Under the pieces are notes generated by a model. It was not told the origin of the DNA. It worked only from the letters and a program-made list of their open reading frames with translations, and made no database searches. 34,081 nucleotides of DNA from an uncultured Oscillospiraceae bacterium. GTDB taxonomy: Bacteria > Bacillota > Clostridia > Oscillospirales > Ruminococcaceae. Position numbers and translations under genes: made by a program. Shown here piece after piece: positions 1-8,748 of this stretch (the stretch's first letter is position 1; the number at the start of each line of letters is the position of its first letter). Location of the stretch: NCBI GenBank assembly GCA_949285275.1, contig CASEBP010000091.1, forward strand, positions 1-34,081, written 5' to 3'.

Positions 1-660
1 CGACGCCTCAATGAGGACGGACGAAGCGAAGTGCTTATTGTCGGGAGAGGCGGCGGCTCAGCGGAGGACCTCTGGGCATTCAATGAAGAGGAAACCGTTC
101 GGGCAGTCGCTGGATCGGCGATCCCTGTAATTTCAGCCGTGGGACATGAAACCGATACCACCCTGTGTGACTATGCGGCGGATCTGCGCGCCGCAACCCC
201 TACGGCGGCAGCAGAATTGGCGATCCCCGACCGGACCGGGATCTTGGAACGGCTTTCCCGCAGCGGTGTGACGCTGCGGGAGCGAATAGATCGCATTCTT
301 GCCAAAAAACAGCAGGAATTGGATCGAATCCGGACAACCCCCGCGCTTCAGGATTCATCCTACTTTTTGACCAAAAACAGGCAGAAGCTGGACGAACTGT
401 CCAATTCGCTCCGGCGCCTTGCCTGCACCGGGATCGAGCGGCGCGCCGATGCGCTTGGAGCAAAGACCGCTCTGCTGGAGTCCCTCAGTCCGCTGGGGGT
501 GCTTTCGCGGGGATATGTGATCGCGCAGGCCGAAGGAAAACCGATTCGCAACGCGTCAGAATTGTCTGTGGGGGAAGCCCTGACCCTTCGTTTTTACCGC
601 GGCGGGGCTGCTGTAAGGGTGGAACGGTTGGATCTGTCCGATGAGGAGGAAAAAGAATGA
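1..660 (+). CDS. xseA: Exodeoxyribonuclease VII large subunit, 3' part (5' end outside window)
   Basis: The frame is open from base 1, so the gene is cut by the window edge; 219 residues of a protein that is usually about 400-450 remain. The retained part contains the family signature [17 protein letters not shown] near its start, then [31 protein letters not shown] split over the next 40 residues, and a charged helical (coiled-coil) segment, as expected for the XseA catalytic and C-terminal regions. With XseB it forms exonuclease VII, which degrades single-stranded DNA from both ends into oligonucleotides. Its TGA overlaps the xseB ATG (ATGA), which supports the pairing and suggests translational coupling. 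The promoter lies outside the window. Confidence 0.97.
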   Translation, partial: RRLNEDGRSEVLIVGRGGGSAEDLWAFNEEETVRAVAGSAIPVISAVGHETDTTLCDYAADLRAATPTAAAELAIPDRTGILERLSRSGVTLRERIDRILAKKQQELDRIRTTPALQDSSYFLTKNRQKLDELSNSLRRLACTGIERRADALGAKTALLESLSPLGVLSRGYVIAQAEGKPIRNASELSVGEALTLRFYRGGAAVRVERLDLSDEEEKE

Positions 661-857
661 CATTTGAACAGGCGATGCAGCGGCTGGATGAGATTGTCGC
701 GCGCCTCAGCGAAGAGAATCCCCCGCTGGAAGAATCTCTTTCCCTTTATGCGGAAGGCGCATCCTTGATTGCATCCTGCAACCGGGAGCTGGAACAGGCC
801 AGGGTGAAACTGGAAACCCTGGAAATCAAGAAGGACGGCGAAACAAATGGACTTTGA
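657..857 (+). CDS. xseB: Exodeoxyribonuclease VII small subunit
   Basis: A 66-residue protein of typical XseB length. It begins [20 protein letters not shown] and continues with [17 protein letters not shown], the standard two-helix pattern (FEeal..LEeIV..LE.g...Lees...Y.eG). Known XseB subunits form a helical hairpin that binds the XseA coiled coil in the exonuclease VII complex. The start codon shares four bases with the xseA stop, and the last eleven bases overlap the start of ispA, so the three genes are translated from one message. Nothing unusual is seen in the protein. Confidence 0.96.
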   Translation: MTFEQAMQRLDEIVARLSEENPPLEESLSLYAEGASLIASCNRELEQARVKLETLEIKKDGETNGL

Positions 858-1743
858 ACGGAGGCTCGCAGAGGACCGGGAACTGGTTGAACACAGCCTG
901 GAGCGATACACCCGCCCGCACAACGGAAGCTGCATCCAGGAGGATGTCTTTGAGGCAATGCGATACAGCCTTCTCGGTGGCGGCAAACGGCTGCGCGCGG
1001 TACTGGCGATGGAGTTTTGTCATGCATTTGGGAAAAAACGTCAGGACGCTCTTCCTGCCGCCTGCGCGCTGGAGATGGTACATGCTTATTCTCTGATTCA
1101 CGACGACCTTCCCTGCATGGACAATGACGATCTCCGGCGAGGAAAGCCGACCAACCACAAGGTGTTTGGAGACGCATTGGCGCTGCTTGCCGGCGACGGT
1201 TTGCTGACGCTTGCGTTTGAAACCCTCTCCGGCGGGGAAGCCCAGGAGTTGTTGGGCGCCTCCCGTTGCATCGAACTGGTGCGGATCCTCTCTCAGGCTG
1301 CGGGGGAGTACGGAATGCTCGGCGGCCAAGTGGCAGATGTACAGGCCGGAGGCGGTAAAATGACCCGTGAGCAGCACGCCGAGATGGTCGCGATGAAAAC
1401 CGGCGCACTGATCCGCGCTTCTGTTCATTGCGGCTGTGTGGCCGGCGATGCTTCGGCCGAGGAAACCGCTTCGGCACTGCGGTATGCCGAACAGATTGGC
1501 ACCGCTTTTCAGATTACCGACGATCTGCTCGACGTTTGCGGCGATCCGGCACTGATGGGCAAAAATACCGGAAGCGACGCCCGGGAAAACAAAATTACCT
1601 TTGTGACGATGCTTGGCTTCGAGCAGGCGAAGCGGCAGGCGGATCTCCTGTTCTCTCAGGCTCAGGAGGAGATTTCCGCACTGTTTGGCGCGGAAAGTTT
1701 TCTGATGGATCTGACCGTTTGGCTGGCTGGAAGACGGCAGTAA
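847..1743 (+). CDS. ispA: Polyprenyl (farnesyl/geranylgeranyl) diphosphate synthase
   Basis: A 298-residue trans-isoprenyl diphosphate synthase. The first aspartate-rich motif is at D86-D92 (HDDLPCMDNDD), followed by RRGKPTNH; the second is at D225-D229 (FQITDDLLD). GGGKRLR near residue 45 is the substrate-binding motif. These motifs bind Mg2+ and the allylic diphosphate; the enzyme condenses DMAPP with IPP units, most often to farnesyl diphosphate in this Firmicutes context, though product length cannot be read with certainty. It overlaps xseB and sits upstream of dxs, which feeds the same pathway. The start at 847 is the only one that keeps the normal N-terminal helix. Confidence 0.95.
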   Translation: MDFERRLAEDRELVEHSLERYTRPHNGSCIQEDVFEAMRYSLLGGGKRLRAVLAMEFCHAFGKKRQDALPAACALEMVHAYSLIHDDLPCMDNDDLRRGKPTNHKVFGDALALLAGDGLLTLAFETLSGGEAQELLGASRCIELVRILSQAAGEYGMLGGQVADVQAGGGKMTREQHAEMVAMKTGALIRASVHCGCVAGDASAEETASALRYAEQIGTAFQITDDLLDVCGDPALMGKNTGSDARENKITFVTMLGFEQAKRQADLLFSQAQEEISALFGAESFLMDLTVWLAGRRQ

Positions 1744-1788
1744 TGACAACCAGCCGGCAGATTCGGGCAAGAGAAGGAAGTAACAGAT

Positions 1789-2313
1789 ATGCAGATACTA
1801 TCGGTCATTGCCAGCAATCCACTGCTGAATATTGCGGTCATCTCATGGTTTTTTGCCCAGCTGATTAAAACGGTCCTCAATTGGGTAGAAAACGGTCGGC
1901 TCGATCCGGAGCGCCTGACCGGATCGGGCGGGATGCCAAGCTCCCACTCCTCCTTTGTCGTATCGCTGGCAATTGGTGTGGCCAGGATGGAGGGCTATGA
2001 TTCTCCGCTCTTTGCGCTGTCCCTGGTTTTTGCGGCCGTAGTGATGTATGATGCGATGGGAGTTCGCCGGGCAGCCGGGGAACAGGCCAAAACGCTCAAC
2101 CATCTGATCGGGAATTTCCAGGACTTCTTTGACTTTCTCAAGGAACATCCGCTGCTTGATTTTGACGATGAAGATTTTCACACCGGGGCCGATCATGGAA
2201 TCTCATCGGGCGATGGCCATAAAACCCTCAAAGAATTTCTGGGCCACACCCCGCTGGAGGTATTGGCAGGCGCCCTGCTGGGAATTTTGATTGCGATGAT
2301 CTATCCGCTCTGA
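1789..2313 (+). CDS. Divergent PAP2-family (DUF212, YuiD-like) membrane protein
   Basis: A 174-residue membrane protein of the DUF212 / divergent PAP2 family. It shows the family hallmarks: an N-terminal membrane segment followed by WFFAQLIKTVLN, then GGMPSSHSSFVVSLA near residue 45, MYDAMGVRRAAGEQAKTLN near residue 85, and GHTPLEVLAGALLGILIA at the C-terminal membrane segment. The PSSH and GHT..E motifs recall the phosphatase motifs of PAP2 enzymes, so a role on a lipid or polyprenyl phosphate is often suggested, but the substrate is not known. The position between ispA and dxs fits a link to isoprenoid phosphates (inference). A GGAAG site lies upstream of the ATG. Confidence 0.9.
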   Translation: MQILSVIASNPLLNIAVISWFFAQLIKTVLNWVENGRLDPERLTGSGGMPSSHSSFVVSLAIGVARMEGYDSPLFALSLVFAAVVMYDAMGVRRAAGEQAKTLNHLIGNFQDFFDFLKEHPLLDFDDEDFHTGADHGISSGDGHKTLKEFLGHTPLEVLAGALLGILIAMIYPL

Positions 2314-2343
2314 GGATGATTTCGTGGAAAGAGAGGTCGTGGC

Positions 2344-4230
2344 ATGACTCCGAATCATCTATTGCCGCTGATCCGAAACCCGGAACAGCTCAAACAGCTC
2401 TCCTATTCTCAGATGGAAGGGCTCTGCCGGGAATTGAGGCAGGTACTGATCAATACGGTTTCCCAGACGGGGGGGCATCTGGCATCCAACCTGGGGGTCG
2501 TCGAACTGACGGTGGCGTTGCTGCACTGTCTGTCCCTCGACCAGGATAAGGTGATCTGGGACGTCGGACATCAGTGCTATTCTTACAAGCTGCTCACTGG
2601 GCGCGCCGACCGTTTCTCCACCCTCCGACAGGAGGGAGGGCTCTCGGGCTTCCCCAAGCGCAGTGAGAGCGCATATGATCATTTTATTGCGGGCCATGCC
2701 AGCACCTCTCTCGCTGCGGCCTACGGACTCAAGCGCGCCATGACCCTGAAAGGGGAAGAGGGCGCAGTGGTTGCCGTTGTGGGGGATGGCTCCTTCACCG
2801 GCGGCATGATCTACGAAGGACTCAACAACATCGGCAAAAGCGGAGAAAATCTCATTGTCATCCTAAACGACAACGAAATGGCAATTTCCCGCAACGAGGG
2901 CGCATTGGCAAAATATCTTGCCGTCATCCGCTCCAAACCGACCTATTTCAAGATGAAGAAAAACGCCGAGCAGCTGCTGCTTGGTATGCCGGTGGTAGGA
3001 AAACCGCTGCGCGATTTGGCGTGGAGCTCCAAAACCGCGTTGAAAAAGGTGATCTATTCCACTACATTTTTTGAAGAGCTGGGCTTTGCCTATCTCGGCC
3101 CGGTAGACGGACATGACCTCAAAAGCCTCTGCGACGTCATCACCCAGGCCAAACAGATGGGATGCCCTTGTCTGATTCATGTACGGACCCGCAAGGGAAA
3201 AGGATATCGGTTTTCGGAAAAGAACCCCGGCATGTTTCACGGGGTATCCAAATTTGACGCGGCATCCGGCCGCCCGGTTTCCGGGCCGGCGGAGAGCTTT
3301 TCTGAGGTTTTTGGAAAGGAACTGCTGCGTTGCGCCGAACAAGACAGCCGGATTTGCGCCATCACGGCGGCGATGGAGCATGGAACGGGAATGCAGCATT
3401 TTGCCCGCCGGTATAAGCAGGCGGGACGCTATTACGACGTCGGGATTGCCGAGGAATTTGCCGCAACCCTTGCGGCCTCGCTTGCTGCCGGAGGAATGCT
3501 CCCCGTTTTTGCCGTTTATTCCACCTTTTTGCAGCGGTGCTGCGATCAGCTGATTCATGATGCGGCGATTGAACCGCAGCATCTGGTATTGGGAATCGAT
3601 CGGGCCGGCATTGTCGGAGACGACGGGGAAACCCACCAGGGAATTTTTGATGTTGCCCTGCTTTCACCGATCCCCAATTTTTCGCTGTTTGCGCCGTCCA
3701 ATTATGACGAACTGCGCCAAATGCTTCGCCGGGCACTCTTTGAGGAACAAGGGCCGACCGCACTGCGGTACCCTCGGGGAACACAAGATCCGACGGTTGC
3801 CGGGTGGAAAGCGACCGGGCGCGATTGGGATCTGGTTGCCGGAACAGGAACAACCCGTCTGCTCGTCACCTACGGTCGAACCTTCGCTGCAGCTTTGCAG
3901 GCGATGCAATCCGATCCGGGCCTCTCGGTTCTCAAGCTGAACCGGCTGCTCCCTCTTCCTGAGGAGGCGCTGGAAATCGCCAGAGGTTTTGATGCGGTCC
4001 TCTTTGCGGAAGAGGGAATTCGGACCGGAGGACTGGGGATGCAGTTTATGGAAAAGCTGGCAGAATCGGGATATCGTGGCCGGATGCGGCTGCATGCCAT
4101 CGACCAATTCGTTCCGCAGAGCAGTGTGTCATCCGCCCTGCACCGGTTGGGTTTGGATGCCCCGGGCCTGCTGCAGGAGCTTTGCAAGCTGGATGAGGAA
4201 GCGCAGGAATCAAAAGGAGATATGCGATGA
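2344..4230 (+). CDS. dxs: 1-deoxy-D-xylulose-5-phosphate synthase
   Basis: A 628-residue DXS, full length for the family. Visible motifs are GGHLASNLGVVELT from residue 43, DVGHQCYSYKLLTGR from residue 73, the thiamine diphosphate motif GDGSFTGGMIYEGLNN at 147-162, and IDRAGIVGDDGETHQGIFD in the transketolase pyrimidine domain. The enzyme condenses pyruvate and glyceraldehyde 3-phosphate to 1-deoxyxylulose 5-phosphate, the entry step of the MEP isoprenoid pathway, with a further use in thiamine and pyridoxal supply. It lies downstream of ispA in the same operon, and its stop overlaps the tlyA start (ATGA at 4227-4230). Confidence 0.98.
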   Translation: MTPNHLLPLIRNPEQLKQLSYSQMEGLCRELRQVLINTVSQTGGHLASNLGVVELTVALLHCLSLDQDKVIWDVGHQCYSYKLLTGRADRFSTLRQEGGLSGFPKRSESAYDHFIAGHASTSLAAAYGLKRAMTLKGEEGAVVAVVGDGSFTGGMIYEGLNNIGKSGENLIVILNDNEMAISRNEGALAKYLAVIRSKPTYFKMKKNAEQLLLGMPVVGKPLRDLAWSSKTALKKVIYSTTFFEELGFAYLGPVDGHDLKSLCDVITQAKQMGCPCLIHVRTRKGKGYRFSEKNPGMFHGVSKFDAASGRPVSGPAESFSEVFGKELLRCAEQDSRICAITAAMEHGTGMQHFARRYKQAGRYYDVGIAEEFAATLAASLAAGGMLPVFAVYSTFLQRCCDQLIHDAAIEPQHLVLGIDRAGIVGDDGETHQGIFDVALLSPIPNFSLFAPSNYDELRQMLRRALFEEQGPTALRYPRGTQDPTVAGWKATGRDWDLVAGTGTTRLLVTYGRTFAAALQAMQSDPGLSVLKLNRLLPLPEEALEIARGFDAVLFAEEGIRTGGLGMQFMEKLAESGYRGRMRLHAIDQFVPQSSVSSALHRLGLDAPGLLQELCKLDEEAQESKGDMR

Positions 4231-5042
4231 AAAAGCGCCTGGATCAGTTGTTGGTGGAGCACGGCTTTGCAACTGGACGGGATCGGGCCAAGGCGTTGAT
4301 CATGGCCGGACAGGTTTATGTCAACGGGCAGAAGGCGGACAAGGCCGGGGATGAATACCGGGATACCGATCCGATCGAAGTGCGAGGAGAAAAACTCCGG
4401 TATGTCAGCAGGGGAGGTCTCAAGCTGGAAAAGGCGCTGGCGGTATTTCCCATTCGTCTGACAGGCTGTGTCTGTTGTGATTTTGGCGCTTCTACCGGAG
4501 GATTCACCGATTGCATGCTGCAAAATGGGGCTGAACGGGTATTTGCTTTCGACGTCGGATACGGACAGCTGGCCTGGAGCCTGCGGCAGGATCCCCGGGT
4601 CGTCAATTTTGAGCGGACCAACATCCGTTATCTGACTGAGGAGCAGCTGCCGGACCCGGTCGATTTTATCAGCATTGACGTCTCCTTCATCTCGCTTGCC
4701 CTGATTCTTCCGGTGGCCTACCGTTTTTTGAAAGATTCTGGGGAAATGGTCGCCCTGATCAAGCCACAGTTTGAAGCAGGACGGGAACATGTCGGAAAGA
4801 AGGGCGTGGTCCGGGATCCCGCTGTTCATGCCGCAGTCATCCAAAAGGTTATCGACTGCTGTATTGCCTTGGAGTTTTATGTAAAGGGAATATCCTTTTC
4901 ACCTATAAAAGGCCCGGAGGGCAACATCGAATACCTGCTTTACGCCGGGAAATCCTCCCGGGAAACGGCAAATATCGATCCGGATGCAATCAAAAAACTG
5001 GTGGAGGAAGCTCACCAAGCGCTGAGCGAAACAATAGGATGA
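4227..5042 (+). CDS. tlyA: TlyA-family rRNA 2'-O-methyltransferase with S4 domain
   Basis: A 271-residue protein with an N-terminal S4 RNA-binding domain (KKRLDQLLVEHGFATGRDRA, VYVNGQKADKAGD) over about residues 1-65, then an FtsJ-like Rossmann methyltransferase domain with SAM motif DFGASTGGFTDCML at about 85-98 and LIKPQFEAGREHVGKKGVVRD near residue 180. Family members methylate ribose in 16S and 23S rRNA using S-adenosylmethionine; some were first called hemolysins. The gene overlaps dxs upstream and nadK downstream, each by four bases, as is common in Clostridia and Bacilli. Exact target nucleotides in this organism cannot be read from the sequence. Confidence 0.95.
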   Translation: MKKRLDQLLVEHGFATGRDRAKALIMAGQVYVNGQKADKAGDEYRDTDPIEVRGEKLRYVSRGGLKLEKALAVFPIRLTGCVCCDFGASTGGFTDCMLQNGAERVFAFDVGYGQLAWSLRQDPRVVNFERTNIRYLTEEQLPDPVDFISIDVSFISLALILPVAYRFLKDSGEMVALIKPQFEAGREHVGKKGVVRDPAVHAAVIQKVIDCCIALEFYVKGISFSPIKGPEGNIEYLLYAGKSSRETANIDPDAIKKLVEEAHQALSETIG

Positions 5043-5893
5043 TGATTTTAATTTTTCCAAACCGGCGGCTTCCCGATGTAGGGCGCTGTGTCCGGGCCGC
5101 CATTTCCCAGCTGCAGTGCTGCGGCCTCACTCCCGCCATGACACGGCAGGATGCTGATGCGCTGCAGGTGGAAGGGATTGCGACGGGGGAAGCGTCGGAA
5201 CTGTTGAAAGCCTGCGATCTGGTCATCGCCATCGGCGGAGATGGCACAATCTTCCATCAGGCAGCGGTAGCCATGCAGTATGACAAGCCCATTCTCGGGA
5301 TCAACTCCGGCAGGCTGGGGTTCCTGTCGCAGCTTGAGGCAACCGATCTCTCTCCGCTGTCCCGACTGGCGACAGGGGATTATGTCATCGAAAATCGCAT
5401 GGTGCTTCGGATGACGGCCTATCGAAAGGGAGGAACGGTGACCAGCTTTGCCATCAATGATGTAGTGATTTCCCGTTCGCATCTGGGACGCACCATCGAT
5501 CTCGATGTGCGGTGTGGAAAAGATCAGATCGGCGAGTACCGTGCAGATGGAATTCTGTTTGCTACGCCCACCGGTTCGACCGCCTATTCGCTTTCGGCGG
5601 GTGGCCCGATCATCGATCCGTCGCTGGAATCGATCATTATGACCCCGATCTGTCCGCACTCTCTGGCCAGCCGGTCCATTGTCTTCAGCTCGGACAAGGT
5701 GCTGATTGTACGCCCCACGATGCCGGATGCCGAAACGCAGCTCTGCGCCATCGTCGACGGGACACCGGTCGAGCATATGCAGGGGAGCGAATATGTCACC
5801 GTCGAAAAATCCGAGTATGTTTCTCGGTTTCTCTGTTTTGAGGATCGCAGTTTCTATCAGACGCTCAACCAGAAGATGAAGCTCAGGGGGTAG
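5039..5893 (+). CDS. nadK: NAD(+) kinase
   Basis: A 284-residue ATP-NAD kinase, slightly short but within the family range. It carries the diagnostic GGDGT motif at residues 66-70 (IAIGGDGTIFHQA), then NSGRLGFLS, a substrate-binding NDVVISR, and the PTGSTAYSLSAGGPI loop. It phosphorylates NAD to NADP in the cytoplasm. The ATG at 5039 overlaps the tlyA stop; a second ATG follows directly at 5042, so either could serve, but the overlap arrangement favours the first. Neighbours argR and recN follow in the order typical of Firmicutes. Confidence 0.97.
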   Translation: MMILIFPNRRLPDVGRCVRAAISQLQCCGLTPAMTRQDADALQVEGIATGEASELLKACDLVIAIGGDGTIFHQAAVAMQYDKPILGINSGRLGFLSQLEATDLSPLSRLATGDYVIENRMVLRMTAYRKGGTVTSFAINDVVISRSHLGRTIDLDVRCGKDQIGEYRADGILFATPTGSTAYSLSAGGPIIDPSLESIIMTPICPHSLASRSIVFSSDKVLIVRPTMPDAETQLCAIVDGTPVEHMQGSEYVTVEKSEYVSRFLCFEDRSFYQTLNQKMKLRG

Positions 5894-5899
5894 GTCATC

Positions 5900-6355
5900 A
5901 TGAAATCCAACCGGCATTCTAAAATTCTTCAGCTGATTTCAGAATATCCGATCGACACACAGGAGGGGCTTCTGGCCCATTTGAAGGCCGAAGGTTTTCA
6001 GGCGACACAGGCAACCGTCTCCCGGGATATCCGGGAACTGGGAATCCACAAGATCCGCGGAGAAAACGGCAAATACTACTATGTTTCCGGTCAGCTCGGC
6101 CAGGAAAAGGGAATGTCGGGGAAATTTGCCACCATCTTTGCCGAGTCGGTCCGCACCATCGATTACGCACAGAACATTGTTGTAATCAAATGTTTCACCG
6201 GTATGGCAAACGCCGCATGTGCGACCTTTGATGCCGCCGATTTTTCCGAGGTGGTGGGAACCCTTTCGGGGGATGACACCTTCTTTGTGGTGACCCGCTC
6301 GGAAGAAAGTGCGCGTCTCATTACCGAACAGCTTCTTCGATTGCTCAACAGGTAG
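5900..6355 (+). CDS. argR: Arginine repressor ArgR/AhrC
   Basis: A 151-residue ArgR. The N-terminal winged helix-turn-helix spans about residues 1-70 and includes QATQATVSRDIRELGIHKI, the DNA-recognition signature. The C-terminal oligomerisation and arginine-binding domain includes VVIKCFTGMANAACATFD and the GTLSGDDTFFVV motif whose paired aspartates contact arginine. Hexameric ArgR represses arginine biosynthesis genes and can activate catabolic ones when arginine is high. It sits between nadK and recN in the operon, 6 bases after nadK. In the wider window proC and a TIGR00300 enzyme also concern ornithine/proline chemistry, but I found no clear ARG box near them. Confidence 0.97.
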   Translation: MKSNRHSKILQLISEYPIDTQEGLLAHLKAEGFQATQATVSRDIRELGIHKIRGENGKYYYVSGQLGQEKGMSGKFATIFAESVRTIDYAQNIVVIKCFTGMANAACATFDAADFSEVVGTLSGDDTFFVVTRSEESARLITEQLLRLLNR

Positions 6356-6366
6356 GTGGAAGATCA

Positions 6367-8055
6367 ATGCTTGCGGAACTGTCCATCGAAAATATCGCGG
6401 TCATCAGCCGGGCCCGGATTCGTTTTGACGTCGGACTCAATATCTTCACCGGGGAAACCGGTGCGGGTAAGTCCATTCTGATTGGCGCCATCGGTGCGGC
6501 GCTGGGTTCCCGCACCTCAAAGGACCTGATCCGCACTGGCGAAAACCGTGCGCGGGTTTCCGCCCTTTTCACCGGACTTTCCGCCCGCACCGCACAACGG
6601 CTTGCCTCGCTCGGTATCGATATCGAGGAGGGAGAACTGCTGCTGAGCCGGGAAATCACCCCAGATGGAAATCTCTGCCGTATCAACGGGGTTTCTGCGA
6701 CGGTGGCACAGCTGCGGGCCGCCGGCGCACTTCTGCTGCAAACCCACGGCCAACAAGATAGCTGGCTCCTGTCACAGGAAGAAACCCATCTGGGATTCAT
6801 CGATCAATTCGGCGCGCTGGAAGGGGAGCGGAAAGCCTATTATGGCGCCTATGACCGGATGCGCCGGCTGCAGGCCAAACTGGATTCGCTGGAAAGCGAT
6901 GCATCGGCCCGGGCCCGCAAGATTGACCTGCTTCGCTATCAGATCAATGAAATCGAAGCAGCCAGTCTGCAGGAGGGCGAGGAGGAATCGCTCCTTTCCC
7001 GCCGGCGGCTGATCCGAAACGCTGAGAAACTGACCGAGCTTTTTTCCCACTGCTATATGCTTCTTTCCGGTGGCGAAGAGACACCCGGCGCAGTCGCAGC
7101 ACTGAGCGATGCGGCGGATGACCTGGAGGCGGTGGGGAAGTATGTGCCGGAATTCTCCCAGCAGGCTGAAACGGTGCGTGGCTACCAGTATGAGCTTGAC
7201 GATCTCGCCGGTTCGCTGCGCGATCAGATAGAAGAACTTCAATTTGATCCCCGGGAACTGGACGCCCTCGAAGAGCGGCTTGAATGGATCGGAAAACTGA
7301 AAAAGAAATATGGGGCAACCATCACGGAAATTCTCTCCTTTGCCAAACAGGCCTCCCAGGAGCTGGACGAACTGGAGTCGTTTGAAGAGGATGCGTCGGT
7401 TTTGACGCAGCAGCTGGAAGAGGCCCGCGAGATAGCCCGGAAATCAGCTGCCGCGCTGACCGAGCACCGGATTCGGGCGGCCAAAGAGCTGACCCGCCTG
7501 GTGGAGCAGCAGCTGAAGGAATTGGATATGCCATATGCCAAAATGGAGGTATCCCTCACTGCCAAACCGCTCGCCGAAGACGGAGCGGATGTTGCGGAGT
7601 TTTTGCTTTCGGTCAACCCCGGGGAGGCGCTCAAGCCGCTTGCGAAAATCGCATCGGGTGGTGAAATGAGCCGTATTATGCTGGGAATCAAGGGGGTTTT
7701 GTCCGGAAAAGAAGAGATCGGAACACTGATTTTCGATGAGATTGATGCGGGAATCAGCGGACGTGCTGCCAGCAAGGTCGGTGCCAAGCTGCGCGCGGCC
7801 TCTCGGGGCCGGCAGATTATCTGTGTTACTCACCTCGCACAGGTGGCCGCCTATGGCGAGCATCATCTCCTGATCGAAAAGGCGGTCTCGGACGGACGAA
7901 CGTTTACGGAGATCAAACCCCTCGATGAAACCGGGAGAATCTCTGAATTGGCGCGTATCATGAATGGAGAGCCCATCACCCCGCTGGCACTTGAGAATGC
8001 CCGGGAGCTGTTGACCCGGGTCCAGGCAGAAACACGGGATGAGCAGACCATTTGA
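6367..8055 (+). CDS. recN: DNA repair protein RecN
   Basis: A 562-residue SMC-like ATPase of normal RecN length. The N-terminal half contains Walker A GETGAGKSIL at about 29-38 and the family QTHGQQDSWLL segment; the centre is a long coiled coil (residues about 150-370); the C-terminal half has the ABC signature region (KIASGGEMSRIMLGIK) and Walker B LIFDEIDAGISGRAASKVG, followed by ICVTHLAQVAAYGEHH. RecN acts early in double-strand break repair and holds DNA ends together. It is the last gene of the left operon and is followed closely by a strong hairpin terminator at 8066-8099. Confidence 0.98.
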   Translation: MLAELSIENIAVISRARIRFDVGLNIFTGETGAGKSILIGAIGAALGSRTSKDLIRTGENRARVSALFTGLSARTAQRLASLGIDIEEGELLLSREITPDGNLCRINGVSATVAQLRAAGALLLQTHGQQDSWLLSQEETHLGFIDQFGALEGERKAYYGAYDRMRRLQAKLDSLESDASARARKIDLLRYQINEIEAASLQEGEEESLLSRRRLIRNAEKLTELFSHCYMLLSGGEETPGAVAALSDAADDLEAVGKYVPEFSQQAETVRGYQYELDDLAGSLRDQIEELQFDPRELDALEERLEWIGKLKKKYGATITEILSFAKQASQELDELESFEEDASVLTQQLEEAREIARKSAAALTEHRIRAAKELTRLVEQQLKELDMPYAKMEVSLTAKPLAEDGADVAEFLLSVNPGEALKPLAKIASGGEMSRIMLGIKGVLSGKEEIGTLIFDEIDAGISGRAASKVGAKLRAASRGRQIICVTHLAQVAAYGEHHLLIEKAVSDGRTFTEIKPLDETGRISELARIMNGEPITPLALENARELLTRVQAETRDEQTI

Positions 8056-8065
8056 AAAAGCGGAA

Positions 8066-8104
8066 AAAGGACGGCCGTTGGATCAAACGGCCGTCCTTTC
8101 TATG
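8066..8104. terminator. Bidirectional terminator between recN and the HTH gene
   Basis: A perfect 14-bp inverted repeat (AAAGGACGGCCGTT at 8066-8079 and its complement at 8086-8099) with a 6-base loop. On the + strand the stem ends in TTTC; on the - strand it ends in TTT followed closely by a T-rich stretch. It lies between convergent genes and can serve both. Confidence 0.85.
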
Positions 8105-8117
8105 ACATGGCAGACCA

Positions 8118-8309
8118 TCAGAGCGGATGAAACAGCTCATCCACCGTCAAACCCAATTCATCAGCCAGCCGAAAGGCGAGAGAAAGGGTTGGATCATACT
8201 TGTTGTTTTCAATCGCGTTGATCGTCTGCCGTGAAACCCCGCATCGTTTAGCCAATTCCTCCTGCAGCAGTCCAAGCTCTTTCCTTTTTTCCCGGATTCT
8301 GTTTTGCAT
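8118..8309 (-). CDS. Small XRE-family HTH transcriptional regulator
   Basis: A 63-residue protein that is almost entirely one Cro/C1-type helix-turn-helix domain: MQNRIREKRKELGLLQEELA, then KRCGVSRQTINAIENNKYDPTLSLAFRLADELG. Such single-domain regulators (YozG/YgzD-like) usually sit beside a small membrane protein and often control their own promoter. Here it starts 2 bases after the stop of the upstream membrane protein gene, so both are on one transcript. The regulated genes are unknown; the duplicated element at their shared promoter (8635-8702) is the obvious candidate site. No toxin-like partner is visible. Confidence 0.9.
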   Translation of the reverse strand: MQNRIREKRKELGLLQEELAKRCGVSRQTINAIENNKYDPTLSLAFRLADELGLTVDELFHPL

Positions 8310-8311
8310 CG

Positions 8312-8608
8312 TTAATCACCGTGTTTCCTTTTGAAATAGAGCAGAGACAGGCAATAGACCATTGCAATAACGCTGAGCTTGACAAATGGGTTGACTGCCA
8401 CCGGTTCTCCGTTGATAATCGCTTCTATAATATCATACACCAACCCGAGGGAAGAAACCAGAAGGGTGAAGGCACTGGCCTTCCAGACAATGAGCTGCTT
8501 TCGCTCATCACCCGGCCGGAACAGGGAGATAATCATTACCAGATCCAATACGATCAGTCCAACAAGGAAAACGCCAAAAGCAATCAGCATCCAAAATGCA
8601 CCCGTCAT
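8312..8608 (-). CDS. Small three-helix membrane protein, unknown function
   Basis: A 98-residue protein that I do not recognise beyond its type. It has three predicted membrane helices at about residues 5-30, 40-63 and 74-93, joined by short charged loops (FRPGDERKQ and NGEPVAVNP), and ends with a basic tail KRKHGD. The ATG at 8608 is chosen because AAGGA lies 10 bases upstream; an earlier in-frame start at 8641 has no ribosome binding site and would sit inside the operator-like repeat. It is the first gene of a two-gene operon with an XRE regulator, a pairing seen often in Clostridia and Bacilli, but its role is not known. Confidence 0.8.
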   Translation of the reverse strand: MTGAFWMLIAFGVFLVGLIVLDLVMIISLFRPGDERKQLIVWKASAFTLLVSSLGLVYDIIEAIINGEPVAVNPFVKLSVIAMVYCLSLLYFKRKHGD

Positions 8609-8634
8609 AAAACACGCATCCTTTCCAACGCCAT

Positions 8635-8702
8635 ATGTCAAACATTTTTTACATTTTTAGCATACAGAGAAAAGATTGAAATGTCAAGTTGTTTTTACAT
8701 TT
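8635..8702. repeat. Duplicated 22-bp operator-like element
   Basis: Two direct copies of ATGTCAA-N4-TTTTTACATTT (+ strand reading) occur at 8635-8656 and 8681-8702, identical at 18 of 22 positions, with all four differences in the N4 part. The copies start 46 bp apart and bracket the core promoter. A binding site for the HTH protein encoded by the operon is the simplest reading (inference). Confidence 0.65.
8659..8687 (-). promoter_or_regulatory. Promoter of the membrane protein / HTH operon
   Basis: On the - strand TTGACA (8687-8682) is followed after 17 bases by TATGCT (8664-8659). The -35 hexamer is inside one copy of a duplicated 22-bp element, and the other copy overlaps the expected start of transcription. 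Confidence 0.75.
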
Positions 8703-8748
8703 ACTCGACGAAAATCCCTCATTTTTCTTCTTGGCTTCAATCCTTTGC

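Noticed and set aside
826..1770. Long open frame on the - strand opposite ispA
   Set aside because: It is antisense to a clearly recognised gene, has no family motifs and no ribosome site.
8118..8608. HTH regulator and small membrane protein as a toxin-antitoxin pair
   Set aside because: The membrane protein has three helices and charged loops, unlike known small membrane toxins, and the arrangement matches common regulator/membrane pairs. Nothing in the sequence shows toxicity.
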